NCBI RefSeq assembly: GCF_001425175.1 | Contig: NZ_LMDV01000015.1 | Span: forward strand, 1-64,000 | Direction of reading: 5' to 3' | Source of the DNA: Nocardioides sp. Root1257 | GTDB lineage: Bacteria; Actinomycetota; Actinomycetes; Propionibacteriales; Nocardioidaceae | Length of the DNA stretch: 64,000 nucleotides | In this document: positions 25,031 to 34,187 of the stretch, in pieces | Layout: each line of letters opens with the position of its first letter | How positions within the stretch are numbered: the first letter of the stretch is position 1 | Program-made: the position numbers and the translations under genes | The notes under the pieces: generated by a model | Told to the model about the DNA's origin: nothing | Databases searched by the model: none | The model's input: the letters and a program-made list of their open reading frames with translations, nothing else

Positions 25031-25639
25031 ATGCTGCTCCCTCCCAAGGTCGCGCACGGGGTCGCCGACGGCTCGGTCACCCTCGCGTTCCGGCGCTGGC
25101 GCAAGCAGGACGTGGCGGTGGGCTCGGAGTTCCGCACCGTGTCCGGCGTGGTCCGGGTCGACCGGGTGGAGGTGGTCGACCCCGCCGCCATCACCGACGC
25201 GGACGCGATCGCCGCCGGGTGGCCCGACGCCGACCGCCTGCGCACGCAGCTGGACAAGGCTCAGCCGGACGCCGGGGAGGGCGACCTCTCGACGTACCGG
25301 GTCGCGCTGAGCTGGGCCGGCCCGGACCCCCGCGTGGCGCTCCGGGAGAGTGCCGACCTGACCGACGACGACGTCGCCGCGATCGACGCGAAGCTCGAGC
25401 GGCTCGACCGCGCCAGCAGCCACGGCGCCTGGACCATGGCGACCCTGGACATCATCCGGCGCCGCCCGCACACCCGGGCGCCCGACCTCGCGGCCGAGCT
25501 GGGCCGCGAGCGCGACCCCTTCAAGATCGACGTCCGCAAGCTCAAGAACCTCGGGCTGACCCGTAGCTTCGAGGTCGGCTACGAGGTCTCACCCCGTGGG
25601 GTGGCCTACCTCGACAGGACGACACGACCACTGGTCTAG
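25031..25639 (+). CDS. ASCH-like domain fused to a winged helix
   Basis: 202 aa. Residues 1-110 look like an ASCH/PUA-like fold (LAFRRWRKQDVAVGSEFRT, VVRVDRVEVVDP and TYRVALSWAG). Residues about 120-200 form a winged-helix domain (MATLDIIRRRPHTRAPDLA, LKNLGLTRSFEVGYEVSPRGVAYL). RNA or modified-base binding by ASCH is proposed in the literature. The fusion suggests a nucleic-acid-responsive regulator, which is inference. The ATG lies 7 nt after TAGGCT, so the gene is probably leaderless. Confidence 0.7.
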   Translation: MLLPPKVAHGVADGSVTLAFRRWRKQDVAVGSEFRTVSGVVRVDRVEVVDPAAITDADAIAAGWPDADRLRTQLDKAQPDAGEGDLSTYRVALSWAGPDPRVALRESADLTDDDVAAIDAKLERLDRASSHGAWTMATLDIIRRRPHTRAPDLAAELGRERDPFKIDVRKLKNLGLTRSFEVGYEVSPRGVAYLDRTTRPLV

Positions 25640-25656
25640 ACCTATCGTGGTCGACC

Positions 25657-26223
25657 GTGCGTCTCCTCGTCTCGGGCCTCGCCGCCCTCCTGCTCCCGCT
25701 GACCCTCCTCGCCCCGGCCGATGCCGCGCGGCCGATCGAGGACTACGCGTCGTACCAGCAGCCCGGCAAGTGCCACCCGAAGCCGTACGCCGGGACCGTC
25801 TACCTCGGTCGGTGGGTGGCGCGGCACTACGGCGGCGGGTATGTCGGCGGGCCGCGGTCGTGCGCGAAGAAGCAACGACGCGCCACCTCGGAGCACCAGA
25901 CCGGCCAGGCGTTCGACTGGTCCCACAACGCTGCGCGTCGCGGGGACCGGGTCCAGGTCAAGCAGCTGTTCCGCGACCTCTTCGGCTCGGACGCCCGCGG
26001 CAACCTCGACGCGCGGGCGCGCCGCATGGGGATCATGTACGTGATCTGGAACGACCGGATGTACGCCGCCTGGAACGAGTTCCGCCCCGAGCCCTACCTG
26101 TCCTCGAGCTGCCGGTCGAAGAAGATGTGCTCGAAGACGCTCCGGCACCGCGACCACCTGCACGTGTCGCTGACGCGCGCCGGTGCCAAGGGGCGCACCA
26201 GCTGGTACGACGGCCGGCTGTAG
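25657..26223 (+). CDS. Secreted protein with M15/LAS-type metallopeptidase signature
   Basis: 188 aa, GTG start 8 nt after TATCGT (probably leaderless). A signal peptide (about 1-23, ending ADAARP) precedes a domain with SEHQTGQAFDWS and HRDHLHVSL, matching the H-x6-D and H-x-H zinc ligands of LAS peptidases (VanY/D,D-carboxypeptidase type). Paired Cys residues fit an exported enzyme. A role in peptidoglycan stem-peptide trimming is plausible. Binding without catalysis is also possible. Confidence 0.72.
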   Translation: MRLLVSGLAALLLPLTLLAPADAARPIEDYASYQQPGKCHPKPYAGTVYLGRWVARHYGGGYVGGPRSCAKKQRRATSEHQTGQAFDWSHNAARRGDRVQVKQLFRDLFGSDARGNLDARARRMGIMYVIWNDRMYAAWNEFRPEPYLSSSCRSKKMCSKTLRHRDHLHVSLTRAGAKGRTSWYDGRL

Positions 26224-26251
26224 CGCGCGGCACGTCGCGAACGACCCCCGG

Positions 26252-27103
26252 CTACGCCGCCGACCGGAGCGCCTTCCGTGCGCGCTTGTCCTGCATCCGG
26301 CGCTGCTTGTCGACGAACTTGATCGACGACCGCTGCACGAACCCGGGGAAGAACCGGCCGAGCCGCCACGCGATCCGCGCCGGCCGCGGCGTCACGAGCA
26401 TGGCCCGGTCCGCGGCGACCGTCTCGAGCACCTGGTCGGCGAAGACCGCCGGGTCGAGCGGGTGCCGGACACCCTGCCCCTTGAGGTAGAAGTCGCGGCC
26501 GTGGAACCGCCCGACGTACCCCTTGTCGAGGATCGGCGTGTCGACGGCGGCCGGGCAGACGACGGTGACGCCGACGCCCTTCGACGCGGCCTCGGAGCGC
26601 AGCGCCAGCGACAGCCCGACGACCGCGTGCTTCGTCATCACGTACGACGTGATCAGGCCGGCCGCCATCAGCCCGCCCATGGAGGCCGTGTTGACGATCT
26701 GGCCCGACCCCCTCGCCACCATCTGCGGGTACGCCGCCGCGACGCCGTGCACGACGCCGCGGATGTTGACGTCGATGATCGCGTTCCACTGCTCGAGGGT
26801 CAGGTCCTCGGTCTCGCCGCCGAACGTGATCCCCGCGTTGTTGAAGAGCACGTCCGGCTGGACCGTGTGGACGAGCGCCTGGACGGCCGCGGCGTCGGTG
26901 ACGTCGAGCGCCGCCGCGCGGGCGGAGCCCGGGCCGACCATCGAGGCGGCCGTCCGGGTGGCCGCCATCTCGTCCAGGTCGGCGCAGACGACGTCGGCAC
27001 CCGCGGCCACCAGGGCCCGGGTCAGTGCGGCGCCGATGCCTGACCCGGCGCCGGTGACGATGGCCCGCTTGCCGGCGAAGTGCGCGTCGACGTCGGCCTT
27101 CAC
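26252..27103 (-). CDS. Short-chain dehydrogenase/reductase
   Basis: 283 aa from the GTG at 27103, which overlaps the citrate synthase stop. A GTG at 27112 is the alternative. Rossmann motif TGAGSGIGAAL, NNAG (FNNAGITFGG), Ser in NTASMGG, and YxxxK in SYVMTKHAV are the complete classical SDR set. The C-terminal basic region (DKQRRMQDKRARKAL) is longer than usual. It oxidises or reduces an alcohol/ketone with NAD(P). The specific substrate is unknown. Confidence 0.88.
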   Translation of the reverse strand: MKADVDAHFAGKRAIVTGAGSGIGAALTRALVAAGADVVCADLDEMAATRTAASMVGPGSARAAALDVTDAAAVQALVHTVQPDVLFNNAGITFGGETEDLTLEQWNAIIDVNIRGVVHGVAAAYPQMVARGSGQIVNTASMGGLMAAGLITSYVMTKHAVVGLSLALRSEAASKGVGVTVVCPAAVDTPILDKGYVGRFHGRDFYLKGQGVRHPLDPAVFADQVLETVAADRAMLVTPRPARIAWRLGRFFPGFVQRSSIKFVDKQRRMQDKRARKALRSAA

Positions 27104-28206
27104 ACGTCCCACTCGGACCGCCAGCCCTCGACGTCGGACGCCGGGCGCGCGGCCGGGCCGGTGTAGATCGCGGACGGCCGGATCAGCCGACCGGTCGTCT
27201 TCTGCTCCAGGATGTGTGCCGACCAGCCGCCGGTGCGGGCACAGGTGAACATCGAGGTGAACATGTTCGCCGGCACCTCCGCGAAGTCGAGCACGATCGC
27301 CGCCCAGAACTCCACGTTGGTCTCGAGCACCCGGTCGGGGCGCCGCTCGCGCAGCTCGGCGAGCGCGGCCTGCTCCAGCGCCTCCGCGACCTCGTAGCGC
27401 GGCGCGTTCAGCTCGCGCGCCGTACGCCGCAGCACCCGGGCTCGCGGGTCCTCGGCCCGGTAGACGCGGTGCCCGAAGCCCATCAGCCGCTCGCCGCTGT
27501 CGAGCAGCTCCTTGACGTACGACGTGGCGTCGCCGTCGCGTCGCTCGACCTCCTCGATCATGCCGAGCACGCGCGACGGGGCGCCGCCGTGCAGCGGACC
27601 GCTCATCGCGCCGATGGCGCCCGAGAAGGCCGCTGCGACGTCGGCACCGGTCGACGTGATGACGCGGGCGGTGAAGGTCGAGGCGTTCATGCCGTGCTCG
27701 GCCGCCGAGCTCCAGTAGGCGTCGATCGCCTTCACGTGCTGGGGATCCGCCTCGCCCTTCCAGCGGATCAGGAACTTCTCGGCGAGCGTCTTGCCCTCGT
27801 CGACCAGCCGCTGCGGCACCACGGCCTGGTTGAGCCCGCGGGCCGACTGCGCGGCGTACGACAGCACCATGACGGCGAGCCGTCCGATGTCCTCGCGGGC
27901 CTGCTCGTCGCTGATGTCGTAGGTCTGGCCGAACCCGAACGCCGGCGCCAGCATCGCGACCGCGGCCTGCACGTCGACGCGGACGTCGCCGGTGTGCACC
28001 GGCAGGTTGTAGGGCTCGGCGGGGGAGAGGCCCGGCGTGTAGGAGCCGTCGATGAGCAGGCCCCAGACGTTCTCGAACGGGACGCGGCCGACGATGTCCT
28101 CGATGTCCACGCCGCGGTAGCGCAGCGCCGAGCCCTCCTTGTCCGGCTCAGCGATCTGCGTCTCGAAGGCGACGACGCCCTCCAGTCCGTGGTGTACCTC
28201 GGTCAT
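27100..28206 (-). CDS. Citrate synthase 2 (type II-like small form)
   Basis: 368 aa from the ATG at 28206 with GAGGAG upstream. Citrate synthase signatures are EGSALRYRGVDIEDI, EHGMNASTFTARV (catalytic His), GPLHGGAPSRV, FGHRVYRAEDPRARV (catalytic His) and LDFAEVPANMFT (catalytic Asp). It condenses acetyl-CoA and oxaloacetate (a 2-methylcitrate synthase is less likely). The short length and lack of an N-terminal extension fit the actinobacterial citrate synthase 2 clade, commonly found beside pdxH as here. Confidence 0.92.
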   Translation of the reverse strand: MTEVHHGLEGVVAFETQIAEPDKEGSALRYRGVDIEDIVGRVPFENVWGLLIDGSYTPGLSPAEPYNLPVHTGDVRVDVQAAVAMLAPAFGFGQTYDISDEQAREDIGRLAVMVLSYAAQSARGLNQAVVPQRLVDEGKTLAEKFLIRWKGEADPQHVKAIDAYWSSAAEHGMNASTFTARVITSTGADVAAAFSGAIGAMSGPLHGGAPSRVLGMIEEVERRDGDATSYVKELLDSGERLMGFGHRVYRAEDPRARVLRRTARELNAPRYEVAEALEQAALAELRERRPDRVLETNVEFWAAIVLDFAEVPANMFTSMFTCARTGGWSAHILEQKTTGRLIRPSAIYTGPAARPASDVEGWRSEWDV

Positions 28207-28284
28207 CGGGCTCCTCAGGTCGAAGTTGACGGGCGTCAGACGCCGCCCCGGCATTCTGCACCGCCTGGTGGTTAGGGTCGAGGC

Positions 28285-28932
28285 ATGGCCCCCCTCGACC
28301 TCTCCGCGCTCCGGGAGGAGTACGCCCGCGCCGGCCTCGACGAGGCCGACCTGGCCGATGACCCGATGGCGATGTTCGACCGCTGGATGGGCGAGGCGCA
28401 CGAGGCGATCCGGCACGACGCGAACGCGATGGTCGTCAGCACCGTCGGTGCCGACAACGCGCCGTCGTCGCGGATGGTGCTGCTCAAGGGCGTGTCGGAT
28501 GCCGGCTTCGTCTTCTTCACCAACACCGGCTCGCGCAAGGGCGCCGAGCTCGCCGCCAACCCGCGGTGCACGCTGCTCTTCCCCTGGCACGTCCTCGAGC
28601 GGCAGGTGCGCGTCGACGGGGTCGCCACCCCGCTGCCCCGCGCCGACGTCGAGGCCTACTTCTCCAGCCGCCCGCGCGGCTCGCAGCTCGGCGCCGTGGC
28701 GTCCCACCAGTCGCACGTGGTGGCCGGTCGCGCGGAGCTCGACGCGGCGTACGCCGACGCCGAGGCGCGCTACCCCGACGAGGTGCCGACCCCGGATGAG
28801 TGGGGCGGGTACGTCGTCCGTCCGGAGGTCGTGGAGTTCTGGCAGGGCCGGACCTCGCGGCTGCACGACCGCCTGGTCTACCGACGCTCGGCCGGTCCGG
28901 ACGAGTGGGTCATCGAGCGGCTCGCACCCTAG
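28285..28932 (+). CDS. pdxH: Pyridoxamine 5'-phosphate oxidase
   Basis: 215 aa FMN-dependent enzyme making PLP from PNP/PMP. It has LREEYARAGLDEADL at the N-terminus, NAMVVSTVGADNAPSSRMVLLKG, FFTNTGSRKGAELAANPR, RQVRVDGVA, YFSSRPRGSQLGAVAS and the C-terminal FWQGRTSRLHDRLVYRR, all standard PdxH blocks including the FMN and PLP ligands. The ATG is 6 nt after TAGGGT, suggesting a leaderless message. It provides the PLP used by SerC nearby. Its 3' end overlaps the next, convergent gene by 23 bp. Confidence 0.95.
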   Translation: MAPLDLSALREEYARAGLDEADLADDPMAMFDRWMGEAHEAIRHDANAMVVSTVGADNAPSSRMVLLKGVSDAGFVFFTNTGSRKGAELAANPRCTLLFPWHVLERQVRVDGVATPLPRADVEAYFSSRPRGSQLGAVASHQSHVVAGRAELDAAYADAEARYPDEVPTPDEWGGYVVRPEVVEFWQGRTSRLHDRLVYRRSAGPDEWVIERLAP

Positions 28933-31816
28933 GCAGCGTCCAGATCAGGGACGACGTCAGCATCAGCACGCCACCGACGATCGTGAAGAGCCACGGCAGG
29001 CCCTCGGGGATGCCGAGGTAGGTCGTGATCCCGAGGATGCGGGCCATGCCCCACGGCAGCAGTGCCAGCTGGTCGTTCCAGACGGTCAGGGCGTCCTCGA
29101 GGCCGACGGCGGCGAGCAGCAGGCCGACGAGGGCCAGGGTCGCGCCGACGACGCCGACGACCGCGCCGGCGGCGTACCGGCGGGTGCCGACGCCCGCCAG
29201 CGACCACGCCAGGCAGGCGAGCACCCAGCCGAAGAGCACGAACGCCACCACGACGTACGCCGTGCGCCAGCCGGGTGCGGTCCAGAAGGCGAACCAGTAG
29301 CCGCCGGGGCCGCGCACCGACAGCACGCCGAGCAGCAGCAGCGACCGGATGGTGATCGCACCGCCGACGGCGGTCGCCACCCACCAGGACCGGCTCGTCA
29401 CGACGACCAGCGCGAGCACCGCCCATCCGACGCCGACCAGCAGGAGGTGGGCGGGCGCCAGGAACCACGTCAGCACCAGCCGGCTCCACGCCACCGCCAC
29501 CAGCGGGAACGCGACGACCAGCCAGCGGCTCACCGGCCCCGGATCGCGCCACGGCGTGGCGGCGGCGCGCACCATGGTGCGGCCGGTGCGGGTCAGGCCG
29601 AGGCCGAGCAGCAGGACGAGCAGCCCGCCGCGGGCGAGCCAGGCCATCGGCAGGTCGCGCTCGGCCCGCTCCTCGCCGAGGCGTGCCGCGGTCAGGTTGT
29701 AGGCCGGCAGCTCGACGTCGTCGCCGTACTTCTCCTCGTGGTCCGCGGCAGCGACGTCGAACGCCTCACGGGCGTCGGCCCAGGCGTCCCGGCCGGTGCC
29801 GGTGTCGAGCCACTGCGCGTGCCGCAGCACCATCGCGCGGTAGGAGCCCAGCAGCGTGAAGAGGTTGACCTGGTAGTCGAGCGAGTCGAGCAGCTGCTGG
29901 CGGAGCGCGGGGTCGCGGTACGTCGAGGCGTCGGTCGCCGCGACGTCGTCCCGCATCGACTGCGCGACCTCGACGGCGTGCTCGCCGGCCCTGATCGCGT
30001 CGTCCACTCCGTGCGGTCCGGAGTCGCGGACGATCGAGTAGATGACGTCGAGGACGGCGCTGTCGCCGGTGAGGATGTCCCACTCGAAGATCCACATCTG
30101 CGGCGGTGGCTCCAGTCCCAGCGCGAAGGCGCGGACCTGGGCGAACTGCTCGATGTAGAGCCCCTGCGACACCGCCTCGCGCGACGACGCCATCGCCGTG
30201 GAGATCGCGGTGACGGTCGCGGGGTCGGTGGAGAACCAGCGCCGCGCCCAGTCGGCGGTGATCTCGGCGGGGTCGGCGTCGGGGTCCCGGGCGAGCCGGG
30301 CGGAGAGCTCGCTGTTGAGGTCGTAGAGCTGCCAGAAGCCGTGGGTCAGCTCGAGCGACATCGGGCCGGCGCGCCACGGGCCGCCGTCCTGGGTCCAGGT
30401 CCAGACGCCCTCGACGTGCGGATTGGCGGCGACGAAGCGCTGCAGTGCCTGCTGGTAGAGGTCGCCGAGATCGTTGGGGATCGCGCCGAAGGCCTCGAAC
30501 TCGCGCCGGCTCTGCATCTCGACGATCCGCCGCTGGTCGCCGGTCTCGAGGGTGTCGTTGAGGGGCAGCCAGCTGTAGAAGTCGCCCAGGCTGTACTTGG
30601 TCGACACGACCAGGTTCGGGCTGTCGATGCCGTCGAGCACCTCGTGGTAGCTGTCCGGGTTCGTGTGCATGTCGCCGACCGCGCCGATGCCCACGCTCCA
30701 GGTCCGGAAGATGACGGTCCTGTCGACCCGCTCCGCCTCGTCGGTGAACGCCGTCAGCATCGCGCGTACGGCGGGCGGCGTCGTCACCGTGATCTCGGAG
30801 TAGTAGTCCCAGCCGGGCAGGTTGTAGATGTTGCCGCCCTCGCCGATGCGCAGCAGCACGCCGTCGACGTACGGCATCTCGCGGTAGAGCTCGTCGAGGC
30901 CCTGCTGGTAGACCTCCCACAGTCGCGGGTCGGTCGGGTCGAGGTCGAACTCCTTCGTCAGGTAGCTCTCGAGCGGGCCGCTCAGGATCAGCATGTCGGT
31001 GCGGAGGTAGACCTGCATGCCGAGGTCGTGGACCTCCTGCCAGATCGGTCCGAACGCCGCCCGCATCGCCTCGGCGCGGGCGACGTACTCCGGGTCGTCG
31101 GCGTAGATCGCCGGCACGTCGGAGAAGGTCAGGTACTCGAGGAAGCCCGGCACCGCGATCGCGTTGTAGCCCTGCGCGAGCGTGTGCCTCACGTAGGCCA
31201 GCACGCTCGCGCGGGCGGCCGGCATCGCCGCCTGGTCGACGTACGGCGCACCCGGGAGGATCGCGTCCTCGAAGGCGCGTGAGTAGTGGGAGTAGTCCTC
31301 GCCCCCGCGCCACTGCGACGCGTCGGCGTCGACCCCGGCGGCGCCCAGGTCGACCATCCGGAACGGCAGCCGCGAGGTCACCTTCTCGCCCAGGTGCTCG
31401 GTGACCGGCCGGCTCTCGCGGGCGGCCTGGGCGAGGTCGTAGATGCCGCGGACGGCGCCGGTCTCGCTGGCGGCGGCGATCGTGAGCGCCTTCGCGGTGC
31501 CGCCGAGCCGGTAGGAGTCGTCGCCGTCGTCCCCGTCGCCGTGGGTGACCGCGAGGGTGGCGCGACCACGGGTCCCCGAGGCTGTCGCGTCCCGGAGCTC
31601 GGCGACGGCGGTCCGGGTGCGCACGGTGTCCGGGACCGTGATCCGGGAGAACGCCGGCGGCGCGACGGCCGGCCGCGGGGGAGCGACGGTCGGCGCCTCG
31701 ACGGGCACGTCCTTCGCCTCGGTGCGGATCCCCATCGTGGCCGAGATGCCGGCGGCGACCACCCCGCCCAGGAGCCCGAGGACGACGACCACGAGGACGA
31801 CCTGACGCGCGCGCAC
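28910..31816 (-). CDS. Large membrane-anchored glycosidase-like protein
   Basis: 968 aa, GTG start. It has an N-terminal anchor (about 5-25) and a Pro-rich linker. A GH20b/GH67-like N-domain follows (about 60-140; SETGAVRGIYDLAQAAR), then a TIM-barrel-like region (about 150-500; LPFRMVDLGAAGVDAD, YLRTDMLILSG, LLRIGEGGNIYNLPG and GVWTWTQDGGPWR) reminiscent of alpha-glucuronidases, and a helical region to about 680. The C-terminus has about seven membrane helices. I cannot identify the catalytic acids with confidence. Fusion of a barrel to a polytopic membrane domain is unusual. It is divergent from the tetR gene. Confidence 0.7.
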   Translation of the reverse strand: MRARQVVLVVVVLGLLGGVVAAGISATMGIRTEAKDVPVEAPTVAPPRPAVAPPAFSRITVPDTVRTRTAVAELRDATASGTRGRATLAVTHGDGDDGDDSYRLGGTAKALTIAAASETGAVRGIYDLAQAARESRPVTEHLGEKVTSRLPFRMVDLGAAGVDADASQWRGGEDYSHYSRAFEDAILPGAPYVDQAAMPAARASVLAYVRHTLAQGYNAIAVPGFLEYLTFSDVPAIYADDPEYVARAEAMRAAFGPIWQEVHDLGMQVYLRTDMLILSGPLESYLTKEFDLDPTDPRLWEVYQQGLDELYREMPYVDGVLLRIGEGGNIYNLPGWDYYSEITVTTPPAVRAMLTAFTDEAERVDRTVIFRTWSVGIGAVGDMHTNPDSYHEVLDGIDSPNLVVSTKYSLGDFYSWLPLNDTLETGDQRRIVEMQSRREFEAFGAIPNDLGDLYQQALQRFVAANPHVEGVWTWTQDGGPWRAGPMSLELTHGFWQLYDLNSELSARLARDPDADPAEITADWARRWFSTDPATVTAISTAMASSREAVSQGLYIEQFAQVRAFALGLEPPPQMWIFEWDILTGDSAVLDVIYSIVRDSGPHGVDDAIRAGEHAVEVAQSMRDDVAATDASTYRDPALRQQLLDSLDYQVNLFTLLGSYRAMVLRHAQWLDTGTGRDAWADAREAFDVAAADHEEKYGDDVELPAYNLTAARLGEERAERDLPMAWLARGGLLVLLLGLGLTRTGRTMVRAAATPWRDPGPVSRWLVVAFPLVAVAWSRLVLTWFLAPAHLLLVGVGWAVLALVVVTSRSWWVATAVGGAITIRSLLLLGVLSVRGPGGYWFAFWTAPGWRTAYVVVAFVLFGWVLACLAWSLAGVGTRRYAAGAVVGVVGATLALVGLLLAAVGLEDALTVWNDQLALLPWGMARILGITTYLGIPEGLPWLFTIVGGVLMLTSSLIWTLPRVRAAR

Positions 31817-31839
31817 GAGCGGACTCTAGAGGAATCGAC

Positions 31840-31868
31840 TTGTGAGTGAGTGCTCACTCACTTACGCT
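31840..31868 (+). promoter_or_regulatory. tetR promoter with palindromic operator in the spacer
   Basis: TTGTGA (31840-31845), a 17-nt spacer and TACGCT (31863-31868) form a good promoter. Positions 31842-31861 are a perfect 9-bp inverted repeat, GTGAGTGAG-TG-CTCACTCAC, typical of a TetR operator. The spacer location means that bound repressor would exclude RNA polymerase. The GTG at 31876 is 7 nt after the -10, so tetR is probably leaderless and autoregulated. The operator is 26 bp from the start of the divergent glycosidase-like gene and could control it too. Confidence 0.8.
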
Positions 31869-31875
31869 TCGTCGG

Positions 31876-32451
31876 GTGTCCCCCCGAGCCCGCCCGATGG
31901 CACCCGACGAGCGCCGTGCCGACCTCATCGACGTGACCCTCCGACTCATGCGGGTCCACGGCCGCGACGTGACGACCCGTCAGATCGCGGAGGCGGCGGG
32001 CATCGCGGAGGGCACGGTGTTCCGGGCCTTCGCGACCAAGGACGAGCTCGTCGACGCGGCCCTCTCGCGAGCCTTCGAGCCCGGTGACGTGGTCGCCCGG
32101 ATCGAGGAGATCGATCCCGACCTCCCGCTGCGCGCGCGGCTGGTCCTGCTCGTGTCGATCCTCCAGCAGCGGTTCCGCGCGACCTTCGAGCTGATGCAGA
32201 AGGTCGGCCTGGTCGGCCCACCGCGGCACGACTCGGCGTCGGCGCAGGCGTGGCGTGCCCGCCAGGAGATGCTGTTCGCAGCCGTCATCGGCTCCGACGG
32301 CGACCAGTTCCGGGTCCCCGCCGCCGAGTTCGCCCACACCCTGCGGTTGCTCACCTTCGCGGGCAGCCACCCCCTGATCTCCGACGGCCGTCTGCTCACC
32401 CCCGACGACATCGTCGACACCGTCCTGCTCGGACTCCAGAGGAAGAACTGA
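31876..32451 (+). CDS. TetR-family repressor of the ABC exporter operon
   Basis: 191 aa from the GTG at 31876, chosen for its spacing to the -10 box. A start at 31846 would lie inside the operator, and the ATG at 31897 is also possible. The TetR DNA-binding domain is DVTLRLMRVHGRDVTTRQIAEAAGIAEGTVFRAFATKDELVDAAL, with the recognition helix near residues 38-46. The C-terminal ligand domain is unassigned. The stop overlaps the first ABC gene's ATG by one base. It likely senses an exported compound and controls its own operon. Confidence 0.9.
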   Translation: MSPRARPMAPDERRADLIDVTLRLMRVHGRDVTTRQIAEAAGIAEGTVFRAFATKDELVDAALSRAFEPGDVVARIEEIDPDLPLRARLVLLVSILQQRFRATFELMQKVGLVGPPRHDSASAQAWRARQEMLFAAVIGSDGDQFRVPAAEFAHTLRLLTFAGSHPLISDGRLLTPDDIVDTVLLGLQRKN

Positions 32452-34187
32452 TGCTGCTCCGACTCCTGCGCACCCAGCTGGCGCCGTACCGTGCCTGGCT
32501 CGCCGTCGTGGTGCTCTTCCAGTTCCTCGGCGTGCTGGCGATGCTCTACCTGCCGACCCTGAACGCCGACATCATCGACCAGGGCGTCCAGACCGGCGAC
32601 ACCCACTACATCGTCACCACCGGCGGGGTGATGCTGGCCGTCGCGTTCGGGCAGATCGTCTGCTCGGTGATCGCCGTCCGCTTCGGCGCGCGCACCGCGA
32701 TGAGCTTCGGCCGTGACGTGCGCGCCGGGCTCTTCCACCGGGTCGGCACCTTCTCGACCCGCGAGGTGCAGCACTTCGGTGCGCCGTCGCTGATCACGCG
32801 GACGACGAACGACGTGCAGCAGGTGCAGATGCTCGTGCTGATGACCTGCACGATCGCGGTGTCCGCGCCGATCATGATGGTCGGCGGCGTGATCATGGCG
32901 CTGCGCGAGGACATGGGCCTCGGCTGGATCCTCGCCGTCGTGGTGCCCGCGCTCTTCCTCTGCGTCGGCTTCGTCGTGAGCCGGATGGTGCCCAACTTCC
33001 GCCTGATGCAGGGCCGCATCGACGAGGTCAACCGGGTGCTGCGCGAGCAGATCACCGGCATCCGCGTGGTGCGCGCGTTCGTCCGCGAGCCGTACGAGAA
33101 GCAGCGCTTCGGCAAGGCCAACGACGACCTGACCGAGGTCGCCGTCGCCGCCGGTCGTTGGATGGCGACCATGTTCCCGCTGGTGATCCTGGTCGTGAAC
33201 GTCTCGAGCGTCGCCGTCATCTGGTTCGGCGGGCACCGCATCGACAGCGGCCAGATGCAGGTCGGCGCACTGACCGCGTTCCTCTCCTACCTGATGCAGA
33301 TCCTGATGTCGGTGATGATGGCGACCTTCATGCTGATGATGATCCCGCGGGCGTCGGTCTGCGCCGACCGCATCGCCGAGGTCCTCGACACGCACACCTC
33401 GGTGCCGACCCCGACGGAGCCGGTCGCCCCGGACCCGGCGCAGCGCGGTCACCTCGACCTCGAGGGCGTGACCTTCGCCTACCCGGGCGCCGAGGAGCCG
33501 GTGCTCGCCGACGTCTCGTTCTCCGCCCGGCCCGGGCAGACGGTCGCCGTGATCGGCTCGACCGGCGCCGGCAAGACGACGCTGGTCAACCTGGTGCCTC
33601 GGCTGTTCGACGCCACCGACGGGGTGGTCCGCGTCGGCGGCACCGACGTACGACGGGTCGACGAGGACCTGCTGTGGGACCAGATCGGGCTGGTGCCGCA
33701 GAAGGCCTACCTCTTCAGCGGCACGGTGCGCAGCAACCTGCGGCACGGCAAGCCGGACGCGACCGAGGAGGAGATGTGGGCCGCCCTCGAGGTCGCACAG
33801 GGCCGCGACTTCGTCGAGGCGCTGCCCGACGGGCTGGACTCGCCGGTCGTCCAGGGCGGGACCAACTTCTCGGGCGGTCAGCGGCAGCGGCTCGCGATCG
33901 CGCGGGCGCTGATCCGCAAGCCCGGCATCTACCTCTTCGACGACTCCTTCTCGGCACTCGACCTCGCGACCGACGCCCGGCTGCGGGCGGCGCTGCGACC
34001 GACGACCAGCGACGCGACGGTGGTGATCGTCGCCCAGCGCGTCTCCACGATCCGCGACGCCGACCTGATCCTCGTGCTCGAGGACGGTCGGCTCGTGGGC
34101 CGCGGCACCCACCACGAGCTGCTCGCCGACTGCGAGACCTACCAGGAGATCGTCACGTCCCAGCTCACCGCGGAGGAGGCGGCATGA
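32451..34187 (+). CDS. ABC exporter half-transporter, degenerate-site subunit
   Basis: 578 aa: six-helix type IV exporter domain (about 15-310) and nucleotide-binding domain (about 340-575). Walker A is GSTGAGKTT, the Q-loop region is QIGLVPQKAYLFSG, and the signature NFSGGQRQR is canonical. The Walker B is YLFDDSFSALD with Asp instead of the catalytic Glu, and the switch His is replaced by Gln (VAQRVSTI). This is the BmrC/TM287-type subunit of a heterodimeric multidrug exporter. It is coupled to both tetR (1-bp overlap) and its partner (4-bp overlap). Confidence 0.92.
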   Translation: MLLRLLRTQLAPYRAWLAVVVLFQFLGVLAMLYLPTLNADIIDQGVQTGDTHYIVTTGGVMLAVAFGQIVCSVIAVRFGARTAMSFGRDVRAGLFHRVGTFSTREVQHFGAPSLITRTTNDVQQVQMLVLMTCTIAVSAPIMMVGGVIMALREDMGLGWILAVVVPALFLCVGFVVSRMVPNFRLMQGRIDEVNRVLREQITGIRVVRAFVREPYEKQRFGKANDDLTEVAVAAGRWMATMFPLVILVVNVSSVAVIWFGGHRIDSGQMQVGALTAFLSYLMQILMSVMMATFMLMMIPRASVCADRIAEVLDTHTSVPTPTEPVAPDPAQRGHLDLEGVTFAYPGAEEPVLADVSFSARPGQTVAVIGSTGAGKTTLVNLVPRLFDATDGVVRVGGTDVRRVDEDLLWDQIGLVPQKAYLFSGTVRSNLRHGKPDATEEEMWAALEVAQGRDFVEALPDGLDSPVVQGGTNFSGGQRQRLAIARALIRKPGIYLFDDSFSALDLATDARLRAALRPTTSDATVVIVAQRVSTIRDADLILVLEDGRLVGRGTHHELLADCETYQEIVTSQLTAEEAA

